This document shows, piece after piece, positions 15,897 to 24,788 of a stretch of 64,000 nt of DNA (its first letter is position 1; each line of letters opens with the position of its first letter). Below the pieces are notes generated by a model that did not search any database, had not been told where the DNA came from, and saw nothing but the letters and a program-made list of their open reading frames with translations. A program made the translations under genes and the position numbers. Source of the stretch: Janibacter sp. A1S7. GTDB taxonomy: Bacteria > Actinomycetota > Actinomycetes > Actinomycetales > Dermatophilaceae. Location: assembly GCF_037198315.1 (NCBI RefSeq), contig NZ_CP144913.1, positions 1,612,001 to 1,676,000 on the forward strand, in the 5' to 3' direction.

Positions 15897-16765
15897 TGAG
15901 CCTCGAGACCCTCACGTCCGTCCCGACGCTGGGCGTGATCTACGCGAAGGCCGCCCTGCCGTCCCTTCCCGGGCCGTCCGGGTCCGCGGCACCCGGCGAG
16001 CTGCCGGACCGTTCGCTGCGCCTGACCGGCCACACCGTCGACCGGCACGACCTGCTGCAGTACGAGCGGATCTGCGGGTTCAACAACTCCGACGTGCTGC
16101 CGCACACCTACCCGCACGTCGTCGGTTTCCCGCTGCAGATGCAACTGATGTCCCACAAGGACTTCCCGCTCCCGCTGATGGGCCTGGTCCACGTGGAGAA
16201 CGTCATCACGGTCCACCGTGAGGTGCGCTTCGACGAGGAGCTCGAGATCACCGTCACCGCACAGAACCTGCGCGCCCACCCCAAGGGCACGGTCGTCGAC
16301 CTCGTCACCGAGGTTGACGTCGCGGGGGAGCGGGTCTGGGACGGGCGCTCGACGTACCTGGCCCGCGGCCGCGGTGACGCCGAGGCCACCCGGGGCGAGC
16401 AGCCCCCTTCGATCCCGACGGGAGCTGCTGCCGCGAAGTGGAGCCTGCCGGCCGATCTCGGTCGCACCTACGGATTCGCCTCGGGCGACATCAACCCGAT
16501 CCACATGAGCGCACCCACGGCCAAGGCGATGGGTTTCCCCCGGGCCATCGCGCACGGCATGTGGACCTACGCGCGCACGCTCGCCGCCATCGGCCCGGTC
16601 ACCAGCGGTCCGGGCACGAGCCACGTGTGGTTCAAGAAGCCGGTCCTGCTGCCGGGGAAGGTCGACCTGGTCATCGACAAGGACGACCGGGACGGCTCCG
16701 TCGTCGCGGGCCTGCGCAACTCACGCACGCCGGCGACGGAGCACCTGGTGCTCACCCTCTCCTGA
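15896..16765 (+). CDS. MaoC-family (R)-specific enoyl hydratase, HtdX-like
   Basis: The 289-residue protein is a double hot-dog dehydratase that adds water to enoyl thioesters or removes it from 3-hydroxyacyl thioesters. The C-terminal hot-dog carries the hydratase signature: YGFASGDINPIHMSA with the Asp and His of the active site, then RAIAHGMWTYA. The N-terminal half is a degenerate hot-dog. It is third in the fad operon (TGATG overlap) and matches the position of htdX (Rv0241c). Together the three genes carry hydratase, reductase and thiolase steps. Confidence 0.88.
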   Translation: MSLETLTSVPTLGVIYAKAALPSLPGPSGSAAPGELPDRSLRLTGHTVDRHDLLQYERICGFNNSDVLPHTYPHVVGFPLQMQLMSHKDFPLPLMGLVHVENVITVHREVRFDEELEITVTAQNLRAHPKGTVVDLVTEVDVAGERVWDGRSTYLARGRGDAEATRGEQPPSIPTGAAAAKWSLPADLGRTYGFASGDINPIHMSAPTAKAMGFPRAIAHGMWTYARTLAAIGPVTSGPGTSHVWFKKPVLLPGKVDLVIDKDDRDGSVVAGLRNSRTPATEHLVLTLS

Positions 16766-16774
16766 CGAACGGCT

Positions 16775-16811
16775 CGAAGGCCCGTGACCCCACCGGGGGC
16801 ACGGGCCTTCG
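16775..16811 (+). terminator. Terminator of the fad operon
   Basis: Perfect 12-bp arms CGAAGGCCCGTG (16775-16786) and CACGGGCCTTCG (16800-16811) start 10 bp after the maoC stop. No T run follows, which is common in high-GC actinobacteria. Confidence 0.75.
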
Positions 16812-16882
16812 GCATGCCGTGCGGGCGACCGCTCGGCGCTCGGGGGGTGATGCACGTCACCACCAGGTGGGATGCTCGGGTC

Positions 16883-17245
16883 ATGGCACACGGAGACATC
16901 ACCCACATCGACATCCCGGTCGCGGACACGGACGCGGCCAGCGCGTTCTACAGCGGCCTCTTCGGCTGGCAGATCGCCGAGATCCCCGGCTACGAGGGCT
17001 ACCCCATGTGGCAGGCGCCCAACGCGATCAGCGGTGGTGGCCTGGCCCCTCGCGAGGACGGCTTCACCCACCCACGCTCCTACGTCGAGGTCGACTCCAT
17101 CGACGATGTCCTGGCCAAGGCCACCGCCTCCGGTGGCTCGGTCGTGATGGAGAAGTCAGTCATCTCCGAGACGAGCTGGTTCGCCGTCCTCGCCGATCCG
17201 GACGGCAACCAGCTCGGACTCTACGAGGGGGAGACCGCGACCTGA
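16883..17245 (+). CDS. Glyoxalase/VOC-family metalloprotein
   Basis: The 120-residue protein is a single vicinal-oxygen-chelate domain: HIDIPVADTDAASAFYSGLF at the start and LADPDGNQLGLYEG at the end are the usual paired module motifs. Metal-ligand candidates are His at residue 7 and Glu near the C-terminus. Such small proteins range from lyases to antibiotic-binding proteins, so the reaction is not fixed. It stands alone between the fad terminator and thrS. Confidence 0.8.
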   Translation: MAHGDITHIDIPVADTDAASAFYSGLFGWQIAEIPGYEGYPMWQAPNAISGGGLAPREDGFTHPRSYVEVDSIDDVLAKATASGGSVVMEKSVISETSWFAVLADPDGNQLGLYEGETAT

Positions 17246-17298
17246 TCGGCAGCGCCATCCGCGTCGAATCCGACTGGGGCAGGCGGCGGTCACGGGGA

Positions 17299-17304
17299 TA
17301 GAGT
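17299..17304 (+). promoter_or_regulatory. Probable -10 box of the thrS operon
   Basis: TAGAGT lies about 50 bp before the thrS GTG. The leader is short and shows no T-box structure, so tRNA-sensing riboswitch control is unlikely. Confidence 0.35.
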
Positions 17305-17353
17305 TCGAACGTGCCGACCGGGCACCTCGATCCGTCCCACCAGGAGAACCGCC

Positions 17354-19375
17354 GTGCCAGCCCAGATCACCATCACAGTCGCCGGAGACGAGCGATCGGT
17401 GGCCGAGGGCACTACCGCGGCAGAGGTCTTCGCGGACGAGCGGGCAGTTCTCGTCGCCCGTGTCGGCGGGCAGTTGCGCGACCTGGCCCACGTCCTGGCC
17501 GACGGCGACGTCGTCGAGCCGGTCACGGCGCAGGACCAGGACGGTCTCGACGTGCTGCGCCACTCCTGCGCTCACGTCCTCGCGCAGGCCGTCCAGCAGG
17601 TCCACCCGGCGGCCAAGCTCGGCATCGGGCCGCCCATCCGGGACGGCTTCTACTACGACTTCGACGTCGCCGAGCCCTTCACCCCCGAGGACCTCAAGGC
17701 CCTCGAGAAGACGATGCAGAAGATCATCAACGAGGGGCAGACCTTCCACCGTCGCGAGGTCAGCGACGAGGCAGCCCTGGCGGAGCTGTCCGACGAGCCG
17801 TACAAGTGCGAGCTCATCGGTCTCAAGGGAAGCGGATCGGACGACCCCGAGTCCTACGGGGAGGGCGCGAGCGTCGAGGTCGGGGGCGACCGGCTGACGA
17901 TCTACGACAACGTGCGCCGGGACGGCTCCGTCGCATGGGGCGACCTGTGCCGCGGACCGCACATTCCGAGCACGAAGCTGCTGGGCAATGCCTTCACGGT
18001 GATGCGCTCGGCCGCGGCCTACTGGCGGGGCTCGGAGAAGAACCCGCAGCTGCAGCGCATCTACGGCACCGCCTGGCCGACGAAGGCCGAGCTGAAGGAG
18101 TACCTCGACCGGCTCGCCGAGGCGGAGAAGCGTGACCACCGCAAGCTCGGGCGTGAGCTCGACCTGTACTCCTTCCCGGACGAGATCGGCTCCGGTCTGC
18201 CCGTCTTCCACCCCAGGGGCGGCGTCATCAAGCGGGAGATGGAGGACTACGTCCGCCGTCGTCACATCGAGGAGGGCTTCGAGTACGTCGGCACCCCGCA
18301 CATCGCCAAGGAGGGGCTCTTCCACACCTCCGGACACCTTCCCTACTACGGCGAAGGGATGTTCCCTCCCCTCGACGTCGACGGCATGGACTACCGCCTC
18401 AAGGCGATGAACTGCCCGATGCACAACCTGATCTACCGCAGCAAGCAGCGGTCCTACCGGGAGCTGCCGCTGCGCCTCTTCGAGTTCGGGCACGTCTACC
18501 GGCACGAGAAGTCCGGTGTCATCCACGGTCTGACGCGCGTGCGCGGTTTCGCCCAGGACGACAGCCACTCCTACGTCACCAAGGAGCAGGCGCCCGACGA
18601 GATCCGCCACCTGCTCGACTTCATCCTCGGCCTGCTGCGGGACTTCGGTCTCGACGACTTCTACCTCGAGCTGTCCACGCGTGACGACGAGGGGGAGTCG
18701 AGCAGCAAGTTCATCGGCACCGACGAGGACTGGGCCGAGGCGACCGCGGTGCTCGAGCAGGTCTGCTCCGAGACCGGACTGGAGCTCGTGCCCGACCCGG
18801 GCGGCGCCGCCTACTACGGTCCCAAGGTCTCGGTGCAGGCGCGGGACGCCATCGGCCGCACCTGGCAGATGAGCACGATCCAGTACGACTTCAACCAGCC
18901 CTCACCGGACCGCTTCGCCCTCGAGTACCAGGCGGCGGACGGCTCCCGCCAGCAGCCGGTGATGATCCACTCGGCGAAGTTCGGCTCGATCGAGCGCTTC
19001 ATCGGTGTCCTCGTCGAGCACTACGCCGGAGCCTTCCCGGTGTGGCTGAGCCCCGTGCAGGTCCTGGGTGTCCCCGTCGCCGAGGAGTACAACGACTACC
19101 TCTGGGGCGTGCTGTCGCAGATGCGGGCGAAGGGGATCCGCGTCGAGCTCGACGAGAGCGATGATCGCTTCCCGAAGAAGATCCGCAACGCGAGCAAGGC
19201 CAAGGTGCCCTTCACCCTCATCGCCGGCGAGGAGGACCGCGGCAACAACGCGGTCTCCTTCCGCTACCGCGACGGGTCGCAGGAGAACGGCGTGCCGATC
19301 GAGGCCGCGATCGCCACGGTGCTCGCCGCCATCGAGGGCAAGGGCCAGGTCACCTCCGCGCCGGCGACGAACTGA
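17354..19375 (+). CDS. thrS: Threonine--tRNA ligase
   Basis: The 673-residue synthetase charges tRNA-Thr. Order: TGS domain (1-65), editing SAD domain (about 70-240, with the zinc-editing [13 protein letters not shown]), class II catalytic core (about 260-550) and anticodon-binding domain (about 555-660). The zinc cysteine is in KAMNCPMHN, and motif 2 is FRY-type [23 protein letters not shown] 17354 has CAGGAG upstream. Its stop overlaps the next ATG, starting an operon whose order thrS-HIT-pgsA-acyltransferase-pimA is conserved in mycobacteria. Confidence 0.96.
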   Translation: MPAQITITVAGDERSVAEGTTAAEVFADERAVLVARVGGQLRDLAHVLADGDVVEPVTAQDQDGLDVLRHSCAHVLAQAVQQVHPAAKLGIGPPIRDGFYYDFDVAEPFTPEDLKALEKTMQKIINEGQTFHRREVSDEAALAELSDEPYKCELIGLKGSGSDDPESYGEGASVEVGGDRLTIYDNVRRDGSVAWGDLCRGPHIPSTKLLGNAFTVMRSAAAYWRGSEKNPQLQRIYGTAWPTKAELKEYLDRLAEAEKRDHRKLGRELDLYSFPDEIGSGLPVFHPRGGVIKREMEDYVRRRHIEEGFEYVGTPHIAKEGLFHTSGHLPYYGEGMFPPLDVDGMDYRLKAMNCPMHNLIYRSKQRSYRELPLRLFEFGHVYRHEKSGVIHGLTRVRGFAQDDSHSYVTKEQAPDEIRHLLDFILGLLRDFGLDDFYLELSTRDDEGESSSKFIGTDEDWAEATAVLEQVCSETGLELVPDPGGAAYYGPKVSVQARDAIGRTWQMSTIQYDFNQPSPDRFALEYQAADGSRQQPVMIHSAKFGSIERFIGVLVEHYAGAFPVWLSPVQVLGVPVAEEYNDYLWGVLSQMRAKGIRVELDESDDRFPKKIRNASKAKVPFTLIAGEEDRGNNAVSFRYRDGSQENGVPIEAAIATVLAAIEGKGQVTSAPATN

Positions 19376-19935
19376 TGACGAGCGACCACCACGAGCTTCC
19401 GGTCGAGGACGAGCGCTCCTTCGTCGGTGTCCCCGACGGCTTCGACCGCCTGTGGACACCGCACCGGATGGCGTACGTCACCGGAGAGCGCCCGAGCGAG
19501 GACGAGGGGGACGGGTGCCCCTTCTGCGTCGCTCCGGACAAGGAGGACGCGGAAGGGTTGCTCGTCCACCGTGGGCGGACGTGCTACGTCGTGATGAACC
19601 TCTTCCCGTACAACGCCGGTCACGTCCTCGTCTGCCCCTATCGGCACGTCTCCCTCTACATCGACCTCACCGACGAGGAGACGGCCGAGTTCACGGCGCT
19701 GACCAAGGCGGCGATCCGGGCCATGCAGCAGGCCTCGTCGCCGCACGGCTTCAACATCGGGATGAACCAGGGCGCGGTCGCGGGGGCAGGCGTCGCCGCC
19801 CACCTGCACCAGCACGTGATCCCGCGTTGGGGAGGAGACATGAACTTCCTGCCAATCATCGCCCAGACCAAGGCGCTGCCCATCCTCCTGGAGGACGCAC
19901 GCACGGCGCTGGTCAGGGCCTGGCCGACCGACTGA
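19375..19935 (+). CDS. HIT-domain nucleotide phosphorylase (Ap4A phosphorylase type)
   Basis: The 186-residue histidine-triad protein shows HLHQHVIPRW, the HxHxH catalytic triad, and a CPFC zinc-like pair at about residue 44. The mycobacterial equivalent at this position (Rv2613c) cleaves diadenosine tetraphosphate by phosphorolysis. It follows thrS by a TGATG overlap; since synthetases make Ap4A as a side product, coexpression is sensible. The exact activity is inferred from position and family. Confidence 0.85.
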   Translation: MTSDHHELPVEDERSFVGVPDGFDRLWTPHRMAYVTGERPSEDEGDGCPFCVAPDKEDAEGLLVHRGRTCYVVMNLFPYNAGHVLVCPYRHVSLYIDLTDEETAEFTALTKAAIRAMQQASSPHGFNIGMNQGAVAGAGVAAHLHQHVIPRWGGDMNFLPIIAQTKALPILLEDARTALVRAWPTD

Positions 19936-19998
19936 CCCCCGGCGCGCCCACCGGGTGGCGCGGGTCACCCGCACGCCGCATATACCCTGTCTGGCGAG

Positions 19999-20625
19999 AT
20001 GCTGAATCGATACGCGCGCGCGACCTTCACCCGGATCCTCACCCCCGTGGCGAAGCTGCTGCTGCGCCTGGGCATCAGCCCCGATGTCGTCACCGTCATC
20101 GGTACGCTCGGCGTCTCGCTCGGTGCCCTGATCTTCTTCCCCCGGGGTGAGCTGCTCATCGGGGTCCTCGTCATCACGGCGTTCGTCTTCTCCGACACGG
20201 TCGACGGGATCATGGCCCGCGAGCAGGAGCGCTCGGGCGACTGGGGTGCCTTCCTCGACTCGACTCTGGACCGGATGGGTGACGCAGCGATCTTCGCCGG
20301 CTTGGCCATCTGGTTCTTCCAGGGCGGTGACGACCGGATCATGGCCTGGCTCGCCCTGGCCTGCCTCGTGCTGGGCAGCCTGGTCTCCTACGCCCGCGCC
20401 CGCGCCGAGGGCCTGGGCATGCGCGCCGACGTGGGCATCGCCGAGCGAGCGGACCGTCTCGTGGCCGCACTGGTGACGACGGGGCTGGTCGGCATGGGCC
20501 TTCCCGAGGTCGTGCTCAAGGTCGTCCTCGCGGTCCTGGCCGTCGCCAGTCTGGCCACCGTCATCCAGCGGATCCTCTGCGTGCGCCAGCAGGCCCGGGC
20601 GGCGACGTCGGCCGCGACCTCGTGA
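19999..20625 (+). CDS. pgsA: Phosphatidylinositol phosphate synthase (CDP-alcohol phosphatidyltransferase)
   Basis: The 208-residue inner-membrane enzyme has about six helices and the full family motif in two parts, SDTVDGIMAREQ and GAFLDSTLDRMGD (D-x2-D-G-x2-A-R, then G-x3-D-x3-D). In actinobacteria with this gene order it joins CDP-diacylglycerol to inositol phosphate, the first step to phosphatidylinositol mannosides. ATG 19999 follows a TACCCT -10 candidate at 19983-19988. It overlaps the acyltransferase gene by 4 bases. Confidence 0.9.
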   Translation: MLNRYARATFTRILTPVAKLLLRLGISPDVVTVIGTLGVSLGALIFFPRGELLIGVLVITAFVFSDTVDGIMAREQERSGDWGAFLDSTLDRMGDAAIFAGLAIWFFQGGDDRIMAWLALACLVLGSLVSYARARAEGLGMRADVGIAERADRLVAALVTTGLVGMGLPEVVLKVVLAVLAVASLATVIQRILCVRQQARAATSAATS

Positions 20626-21554
20626 CCGGCCTGCGGGAGCGGTTGACCCTCCTGGGTTTCCTGCTGGCATGGCGGGTGCTCCGCCTGGTCCCGGCCCGGC
20701 TGGCCTACCGACTCTTCGACGTCGTCGCGGACCGCACCACCGCCGCGGACGGCACCTCGGTCCGTCGGCTGCGGTCCAACTACGCCCGGGTCCGTCCCGA
20801 CCTGCCCGCGGACGAGCTGCAGGCCATGACGGCGCAGGGTGTCCGCGCAGCCCTGCGCTACTACGTGGAGGCCTTCCGCCTCCCGTCGGTCCGCGGCGAC
20901 GACGTCGACCGCCTCGTGCGCTGGGAGGGGGCGATGCCACAGCTGAAGGCCGAGCTGAGTTCCGGACGGCCGGTGCTCTGCTTCCTCGGGCACACCGGCA
21001 ACTGGGACCTGGCCGGGGTCTGGTGCGCCCGACACCTGGGGCCGGTGGTCACGGTCGCCGAACGGCTCGAGCCGGAGGAGATGTTCCGCGCCTTCCTCGA
21101 CTACCGGGAGGGTCTGGGCATGCGGATCCTGCCGGCGCAGAAGGGCACCTTCGACGCCCTGCGCGCCCAGCTCGACACCGGCGAGCCGGTCGTCATGCCG
21201 CTGCTGGCGGACCGGGACCTGTCGGCCACGGGGGTCGAGGTCCAGCTGTGCGGCCACACCGCCCGGATGGCCGCGGGGCCGGCAGCCCTCGCCGTCGAGA
21301 GCGGCTACCGCCTCCACCCCGTCACGCTGCGCCACGAGCGCGTTGGTCGGGACTGGGGGATGGTCATCACGGTCCACGCCGCCGTCGACGTCCCGCCGCC
21401 GGGGACACCGGAGGCGGTCCAGCAGGTGACCCAGTCGTGCGCCGACGCCTTCGGTGCCGCCATCTCGGAGCACACCCCGGACTGGCACATGATGCAGCGT
21501 GTCTTCGTCGAGGACCTCGAGGCCGGTACCGATGACCTGCGGAGCGCAGCATGA
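20622..21554 (+). CDS. patA: Phosphatidylinositol mannoside acyltransferase
   Basis: The 310-residue protein belongs to the LpxL-type lysophospholipid acyltransferase family. The catalytic H-x4-D motif is LGHTGNWDLAG at about residue 125. A hydrophobic N-terminal segment places it at the membrane. In mycobacteria the gene here (Rv2611c, PatA) acylates the 6-position of the mannose of PIM. It overlaps pgsA and pimA by four bases each (GTGA and ATGA), so the three enzymes are translated together. Confidence 0.88.
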   Translation: MTGLRERLTLLGFLLAWRVLRLVPARLAYRLFDVVADRTTAADGTSVRRLRSNYARVRPDLPADELQAMTAQGVRAALRYYVEAFRLPSVRGDDVDRLVRWEGAMPQLKAELSSGRPVLCFLGHTGNWDLAGVWCARHLGPVVTVAERLEPEEMFRAFLDYREGLGMRILPAQKGTFDALRAQLDTGEPVVMPLLADRDLSATGVEVQLCGHTARMAAGPAALAVESGYRLHPVTLRHERVGRDWGMVITVHAAVDVPPPGTPEAVQQVTQSCADAFGAAISEHTPDWHMMQRVFVEDLEAGTDDLRSAA

Positions 21555-22732
21555 GGATCGGCCTGGTCAGTCCGTACTCCTTCGATGTGCCCGGGGGAGT
21601 GCAGTTCCACATCCGTGACCTGGCCGAGTACCTTCAGAAGGCCGGGCACCACGCCAGCGTGCTCGCGCCGGCGGACGAGGGCACCGAGCTGCCCGACCAC
21701 GTCGTACCAGCGGGTCGGGCCGTACCGATCCGCTACAACGGATCGACTGCGCGCCTGCTCTTCGGTCCGGTGGCGGCGGCGAAGGTCGGCCGCTGGCTCG
21801 AGGACGGCGACTTCGACCTCCTGCACATCCACGAACCCCTCGCGCCGAGCCTGTCGATGCTCGCCCTCTGGGCTGCAGACGTCCCGGTCGTCGCGACCTT
21901 CCACACCTCGAACGTGCGCTCACGCGTCATGCAGGCGGCCTCCCCCCTGCTGCGCCCCTCGCTGGAGAAGATCCACGCTCGGATCGCCGTCTCCGAGGAC
22001 GCGCGGCGCACCGTGACCACGCACCTCGGCGGCGATGCCGTCGTCATCCCCAACGGCGTCAACACATCGGCGTTCGCGCGGGCCGACCGACGACCGCAGT
22101 GGAGCGGTGCACCGGGGCGACCGACCGTGGTCTTCCTCGGGCGCATCGACGAGCCGCGCAAGGGCCTGCTCGTCCTCGCCGAGGCGATGCCCCGGATCCT
22201 CCAGGCCATCCCGGGTGCCCGTCTGCTCGTGGTCGGGCCGGGGGGAGCACAGGCTGCGCGGGCACGACTTCCGGAGCGGGTCGCCGAGGCCACCGAGTTC
22301 CTCGGGGCACTCTCGGACGTGGACAAGGCGAGTGTCCTCGCCTCGGCCGACCTGTACGTCGCTCCGCACACCGGTGGCGAGAGCTTCGGGATCGTGCTCG
22401 TCGAGGCCATGGCCGCCGGCGCCCCGGTGCTCGCCAGTGATCTCGCGGCCTTCCAGCGTGTCCTCGACGGCGGGCGGACCGGCATGGCAGGGGCTACCTT
22501 CGCGACCGGTCGTCCCGTCGACCTGGCCGACCAGGCGGTGGATCTGCTGAGCGACTCGGACCGTCGGGGTGCGCTCAGCGATCTCGGGCGTGAGCGGGCC
22601 GCGGTCTTCGACTGGGACGTCGTGGCCGAGGAGATCCTTGCCGTGTACGAGACCGTCGTCGATGCCGGATCACCGCGCCGGGCAGTCGCCCGTCTGCGGC
22701 CCGGCCGGGGCCACGCGGGAGGAGCCGGATGA
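21551..22732 (+). CDS. pimA: Phosphatidylinositol alpha-mannosyltransferase
   Basis: The 393-residue GT4-family enzyme transfers mannose from GDP-mannose to phosphatidylinositol on the cytoplasmic membrane face. The N-terminal domain opens with RIGLVSPYSFDVPGGVQ, a glycine-rich acceptor loop, and the C-terminal domain has the E-x7-E pattern in APHTGGESFGIVLVEAMAAG. Length agrees with mycobacterial PimA. It overlaps its neighbours by four bases on both sides. Confidence 0.92.
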   Translation: MRIGLVSPYSFDVPGGVQFHIRDLAEYLQKAGHHASVLAPADEGTELPDHVVPAGRAVPIRYNGSTARLLFGPVAAAKVGRWLEDGDFDLLHIHEPLAPSLSMLALWAADVPVVATFHTSNVRSRVMQAASPLLRPSLEKIHARIAVSEDARRTVTTHLGGDAVVIPNGVNTSAFARADRRPQWSGAPGRPTVVFLGRIDEPRKGLLVLAEAMPRILQAIPGARLLVVGPGGAQAARARLPERVAEATEFLGALSDVDKASVLASADLYVAPHTGGESFGIVLVEAMAAGAPVLASDLAAFQRVLDGGRTGMAGATFATGRPVDLADQAVDLLSDSDRRGALSDLGRERAAVFDWDVVAEEILAVYETVVDAGSPRRAVARLRPGRGHAGGAG

Positions 22733-23301
22733 CCATCCTGCTGTGGGTCGCCGTCGTCGCCGGCGTGCTGCTGCTCCTCGCCTGGTACCTGTCCTACAGT
22801 GCCGCCCGTCTGGATCGACTCCACGCGAAGGTCGAGGGCGCCCTGTCCGCCCTCGACGCCCAGGTCGTGCGCCGGGCGGAAGCCACCCTCGAGCTCGCCA
22901 ACAGCGGCGCTCTGGACCCCGCGACCGCGTTGCTGCTCGTCGGGGCGGCGAGCGGATCGCTGGAGCGGACCAACGAGCACACCTTCGCGGGTGACCCGCT
23001 CGAGGGGCAGCACTTCGCGGGCCGCGAAGGGGTCGAGAGTGAGCTGACCGAGGTGATCCACGCGGCGTTGCCGCCGGAGGTGATCGCGGACGTCGAGGCG
23101 GCCGGGGGCCCCGGCGCTGCTGCCCTGGGGCGATTGCGAGCGGCCGGCCTGCGCGTGCAGCTGGCCCGCCGGTTCCACAACAACGCGGTCACGGAGGTGC
23201 AGCGGGTCCGTGCCAAGCCCGTCGTGCGCGCTTTCCGTCTGGCCGGCCACGCGGCGCTGCCGCAGACCGTGGAGTTCGACGACAGCGTGCCCGGGAGCTG
23301 A
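22729..23301 (+). CDS. Hypothetical single-pass membrane protein in the pim operon
   Basis: The 190-residue protein has one N-terminal membrane helix (about 1-24) followed by a cytoplasmic helical domain, in the style of LemA-like proteins (LDRLHAKVEGALSALDAQVVRRAE). It overlaps pimA by ATGA. In mycobacteria the gene after pimA encodes a related membrane-anchored protein that also carries a NUDIX domain; no NUDIX box is present here. Function is unknown, but coupling suggests a role near PIM synthesis. Confidence 0.7.
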   Translation: MTILLWVAVVAGVLLLLAWYLSYSAARLDRLHAKVEGALSALDAQVVRRAEATLELANSGALDPATALLLVGAASGSLERTNEHTFAGDPLEGQHFAGREGVESELTEVIHAALPPEVIADVEAAGGPGAAALGRLRAAGLRVQLARRFHNNAVTEVQRVRAKPVVRAFRLAGHAALPQTVEFDDSVPGS

Positions 23302-23322
23302 CTCTGCTGGACGACGTCCCGC

Positions 23323-24660
23323 TCAGCGTCTGCCGAGGGCGGAGTCGGCGAGGTCTGCGGCGAGCGCCGCCGCGTCCTCCTCGTCCAGGTCGTGCACGGT
23401 CAGCCTCAGGTGGTGGGAGGGCTCATCGGCCCGCTCGAGCCGGAACTCGTCGCCGGTGCGCACCAGCCAGCCGCGTCGCGTGAGCCGATCGGCGACCTCC
23501 CGTGCCGCGAGTGGCACGGTGACCCACAGGCTCATCCCGTCGCCCGCCTCGGCCGGCAGACCCCGGGCCGTGAGGAGGTCGGCGAATGCGGTGTTGCGTT
23601 CGGCGTAGTGCGCACCCGCCTGCTCGATCAGCGCCAGGGCGGACGGGTCGCTCATGACCGCGTGGGTGATTCGCTGCAGCAGATGGCTGACCCAGGTGGT
23701 GCCCGGCCGCAGGCGCATTCCCAGACGCGCCGCGGTATCCGCATCGGAGGCCATCACCGCCAGGCACATGTCCGGACCGGCGAACTTCGAGACCGAGCGC
23801 ACCAGGGCCCACCGCTGGTGGTCGGGGCCGATGATCGAGTGGAAGGGTCGGCGGGAGAGGTAGGAGAAGTAGTCGTCCTGGACCACGAGCACGTACGGGT
23901 GGTCGGCAAGGACCTCCCTCAGCGCCGCTGCGCGGCGGGTGCTCAGCGACGCACCGGTGGGGTTCTGCGCCCGGGGGGTGCTCACGACGGCCCGGACACC
24001 CTGGTCGAGGGCACCGCGCAGGCCCTCGACCGTCATGCCCTCGGCGTCGACGGGCACCGGCACGGCGCGATACCCGCCGAGCCGGGCGAGGTGGATGCTC
24101 GCCAGGAAGCACGGGTCCTCGAGAGCGACGGTGTCGTCCCGCAACAGGGCCTGGGCCAGGAGCCGCTCGACGGCGTCGACTGCACCACTGGTGAGGGTCA
24201 GGTGCAGGTCCTGCGCCTGCGCGGGGACGTCGGGCGCGAACCAGTCCCGGGCCCATGCCTTGAGGTCGGGATCGATCACGGGGTCGCCGTAGAGCACCGG
24301 CCGCCGCCCGGCGGCGGTCGCGAGCGCAGGTCCCAGATCGGGGATCCAGCGGGGATCAGGGTTGCCGTTGCCGACGTCGCGCAGGGCCCCGGCATCAGCG
24401 AAGCCCTCCTGCGGGACGCGGGGGCGCTGCGTGACCCGGGTGCCGGCCCGACCCTGCGACACGACGACCCCGGATCGGGCCAACGTGCGGTAGGCGGCGA
24501 CGGCCGTGTTCCGGTTGACGCCGAGCTGCTCGGCCAGCGCCCGGACCGGCGGCAGCGACTGTCCGGGGGAGAGGTGGCCGCGCTCGACGAGTCCGCGCAC
24601 GCTGTCGGCGATCTCCGCCGCCGTACCGCCGATGATCCGTGTCGCTGCCTCAGTACCCAC
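23323..24660 (-). CDS. pdxR: MocR/PdxR-type regulator (GntR domain fused to aminotransferase fold)
   Basis: The 445-residue protein joins an N-terminal GntR winged helix (about 10-80, ALAEQLGVNRNTAVAAYRTLA) to a class I aminotransferase-like domain with the PLP lysine in VRSVSKFAGPDM. It is divergent from pdxS-pdxT, the normal setting of PdxR, which senses PLP and controls its synthesis. GTG 24660 is chosen because a TAGACT -10 box (24668-24673 on this strand) lies exactly 7 nt upstream, giving a leaderless mRNA; the ATG at 24693 would lie upstream of that promoter. Confidence 0.88.
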   Translation of the reverse strand: MGTEAATRIIGGTAAEIADSVRGLVERGHLSPGQSLPPVRALAEQLGVNRNTAVAAYRTLARSGVVVSQGRAGTRVTQRPRVPQEGFADAGALRDVGNGNPDPRWIPDLGPALATAAGRRPVLYGDPVIDPDLKAWARDWFAPDVPAQAQDLHLTLTSGAVDAVERLLAQALLRDDTVALEDPCFLASIHLARLGGYRAVPVPVDAEGMTVEGLRGALDQGVRAVVSTPRAQNPTGASLSTRRAAALREVLADHPYVLVVQDDYFSYLSRRPFHSIIGPDHQRWALVRSVSKFAGPDMCLAVMASDADTAARLGMRLRPGTTWVSHLLQRITHAVMSDPSALALIEQAGAHYAERNTAFADLLTARGLPAEAGDGMSLWVTVPLAAREVADRLTRRGWLVRTGDEFRLERADEPSHHLRLTVHDLDEEDAAALAADLADSALGRR

Positions 24661-24788
24661 GCGCCCGAGTCTAGGTGGCCGCAGCCGCTCCACGGGCGCC
24701 GACGACGGTTTGACCTGTGCCGTGCTATTTTATGGCCTAGATCAATCAATCGGGGCCGTTCGCACGCGGCCGGGACGAGGAGCGAGTC
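24661..24788. promoter_or_regulatory. Divergent pdxR-pdxS control region
   Basis: Leftward, TAGACT (24668-24673) is the -10 of pdxR. Rightward, TTGACC (24710-24715) and TATGGC (24731-24736) could serve as -35 and -10 of pdxS, with a slightly short 15-bp spacer. An AT-rich patch TATTTTATGG and the short direct repeat ATCAATCAATC (24741-24751) are the likely PdxR contact zone. GAGGAG precedes the pdxS ATG. Confidence 0.5.

Noticed and set aside
17246..17353. T-box riboswitch before thrS
   Set aside because: The leader is only about 50 nt and contains no T-box sequence or specifier hairpin.
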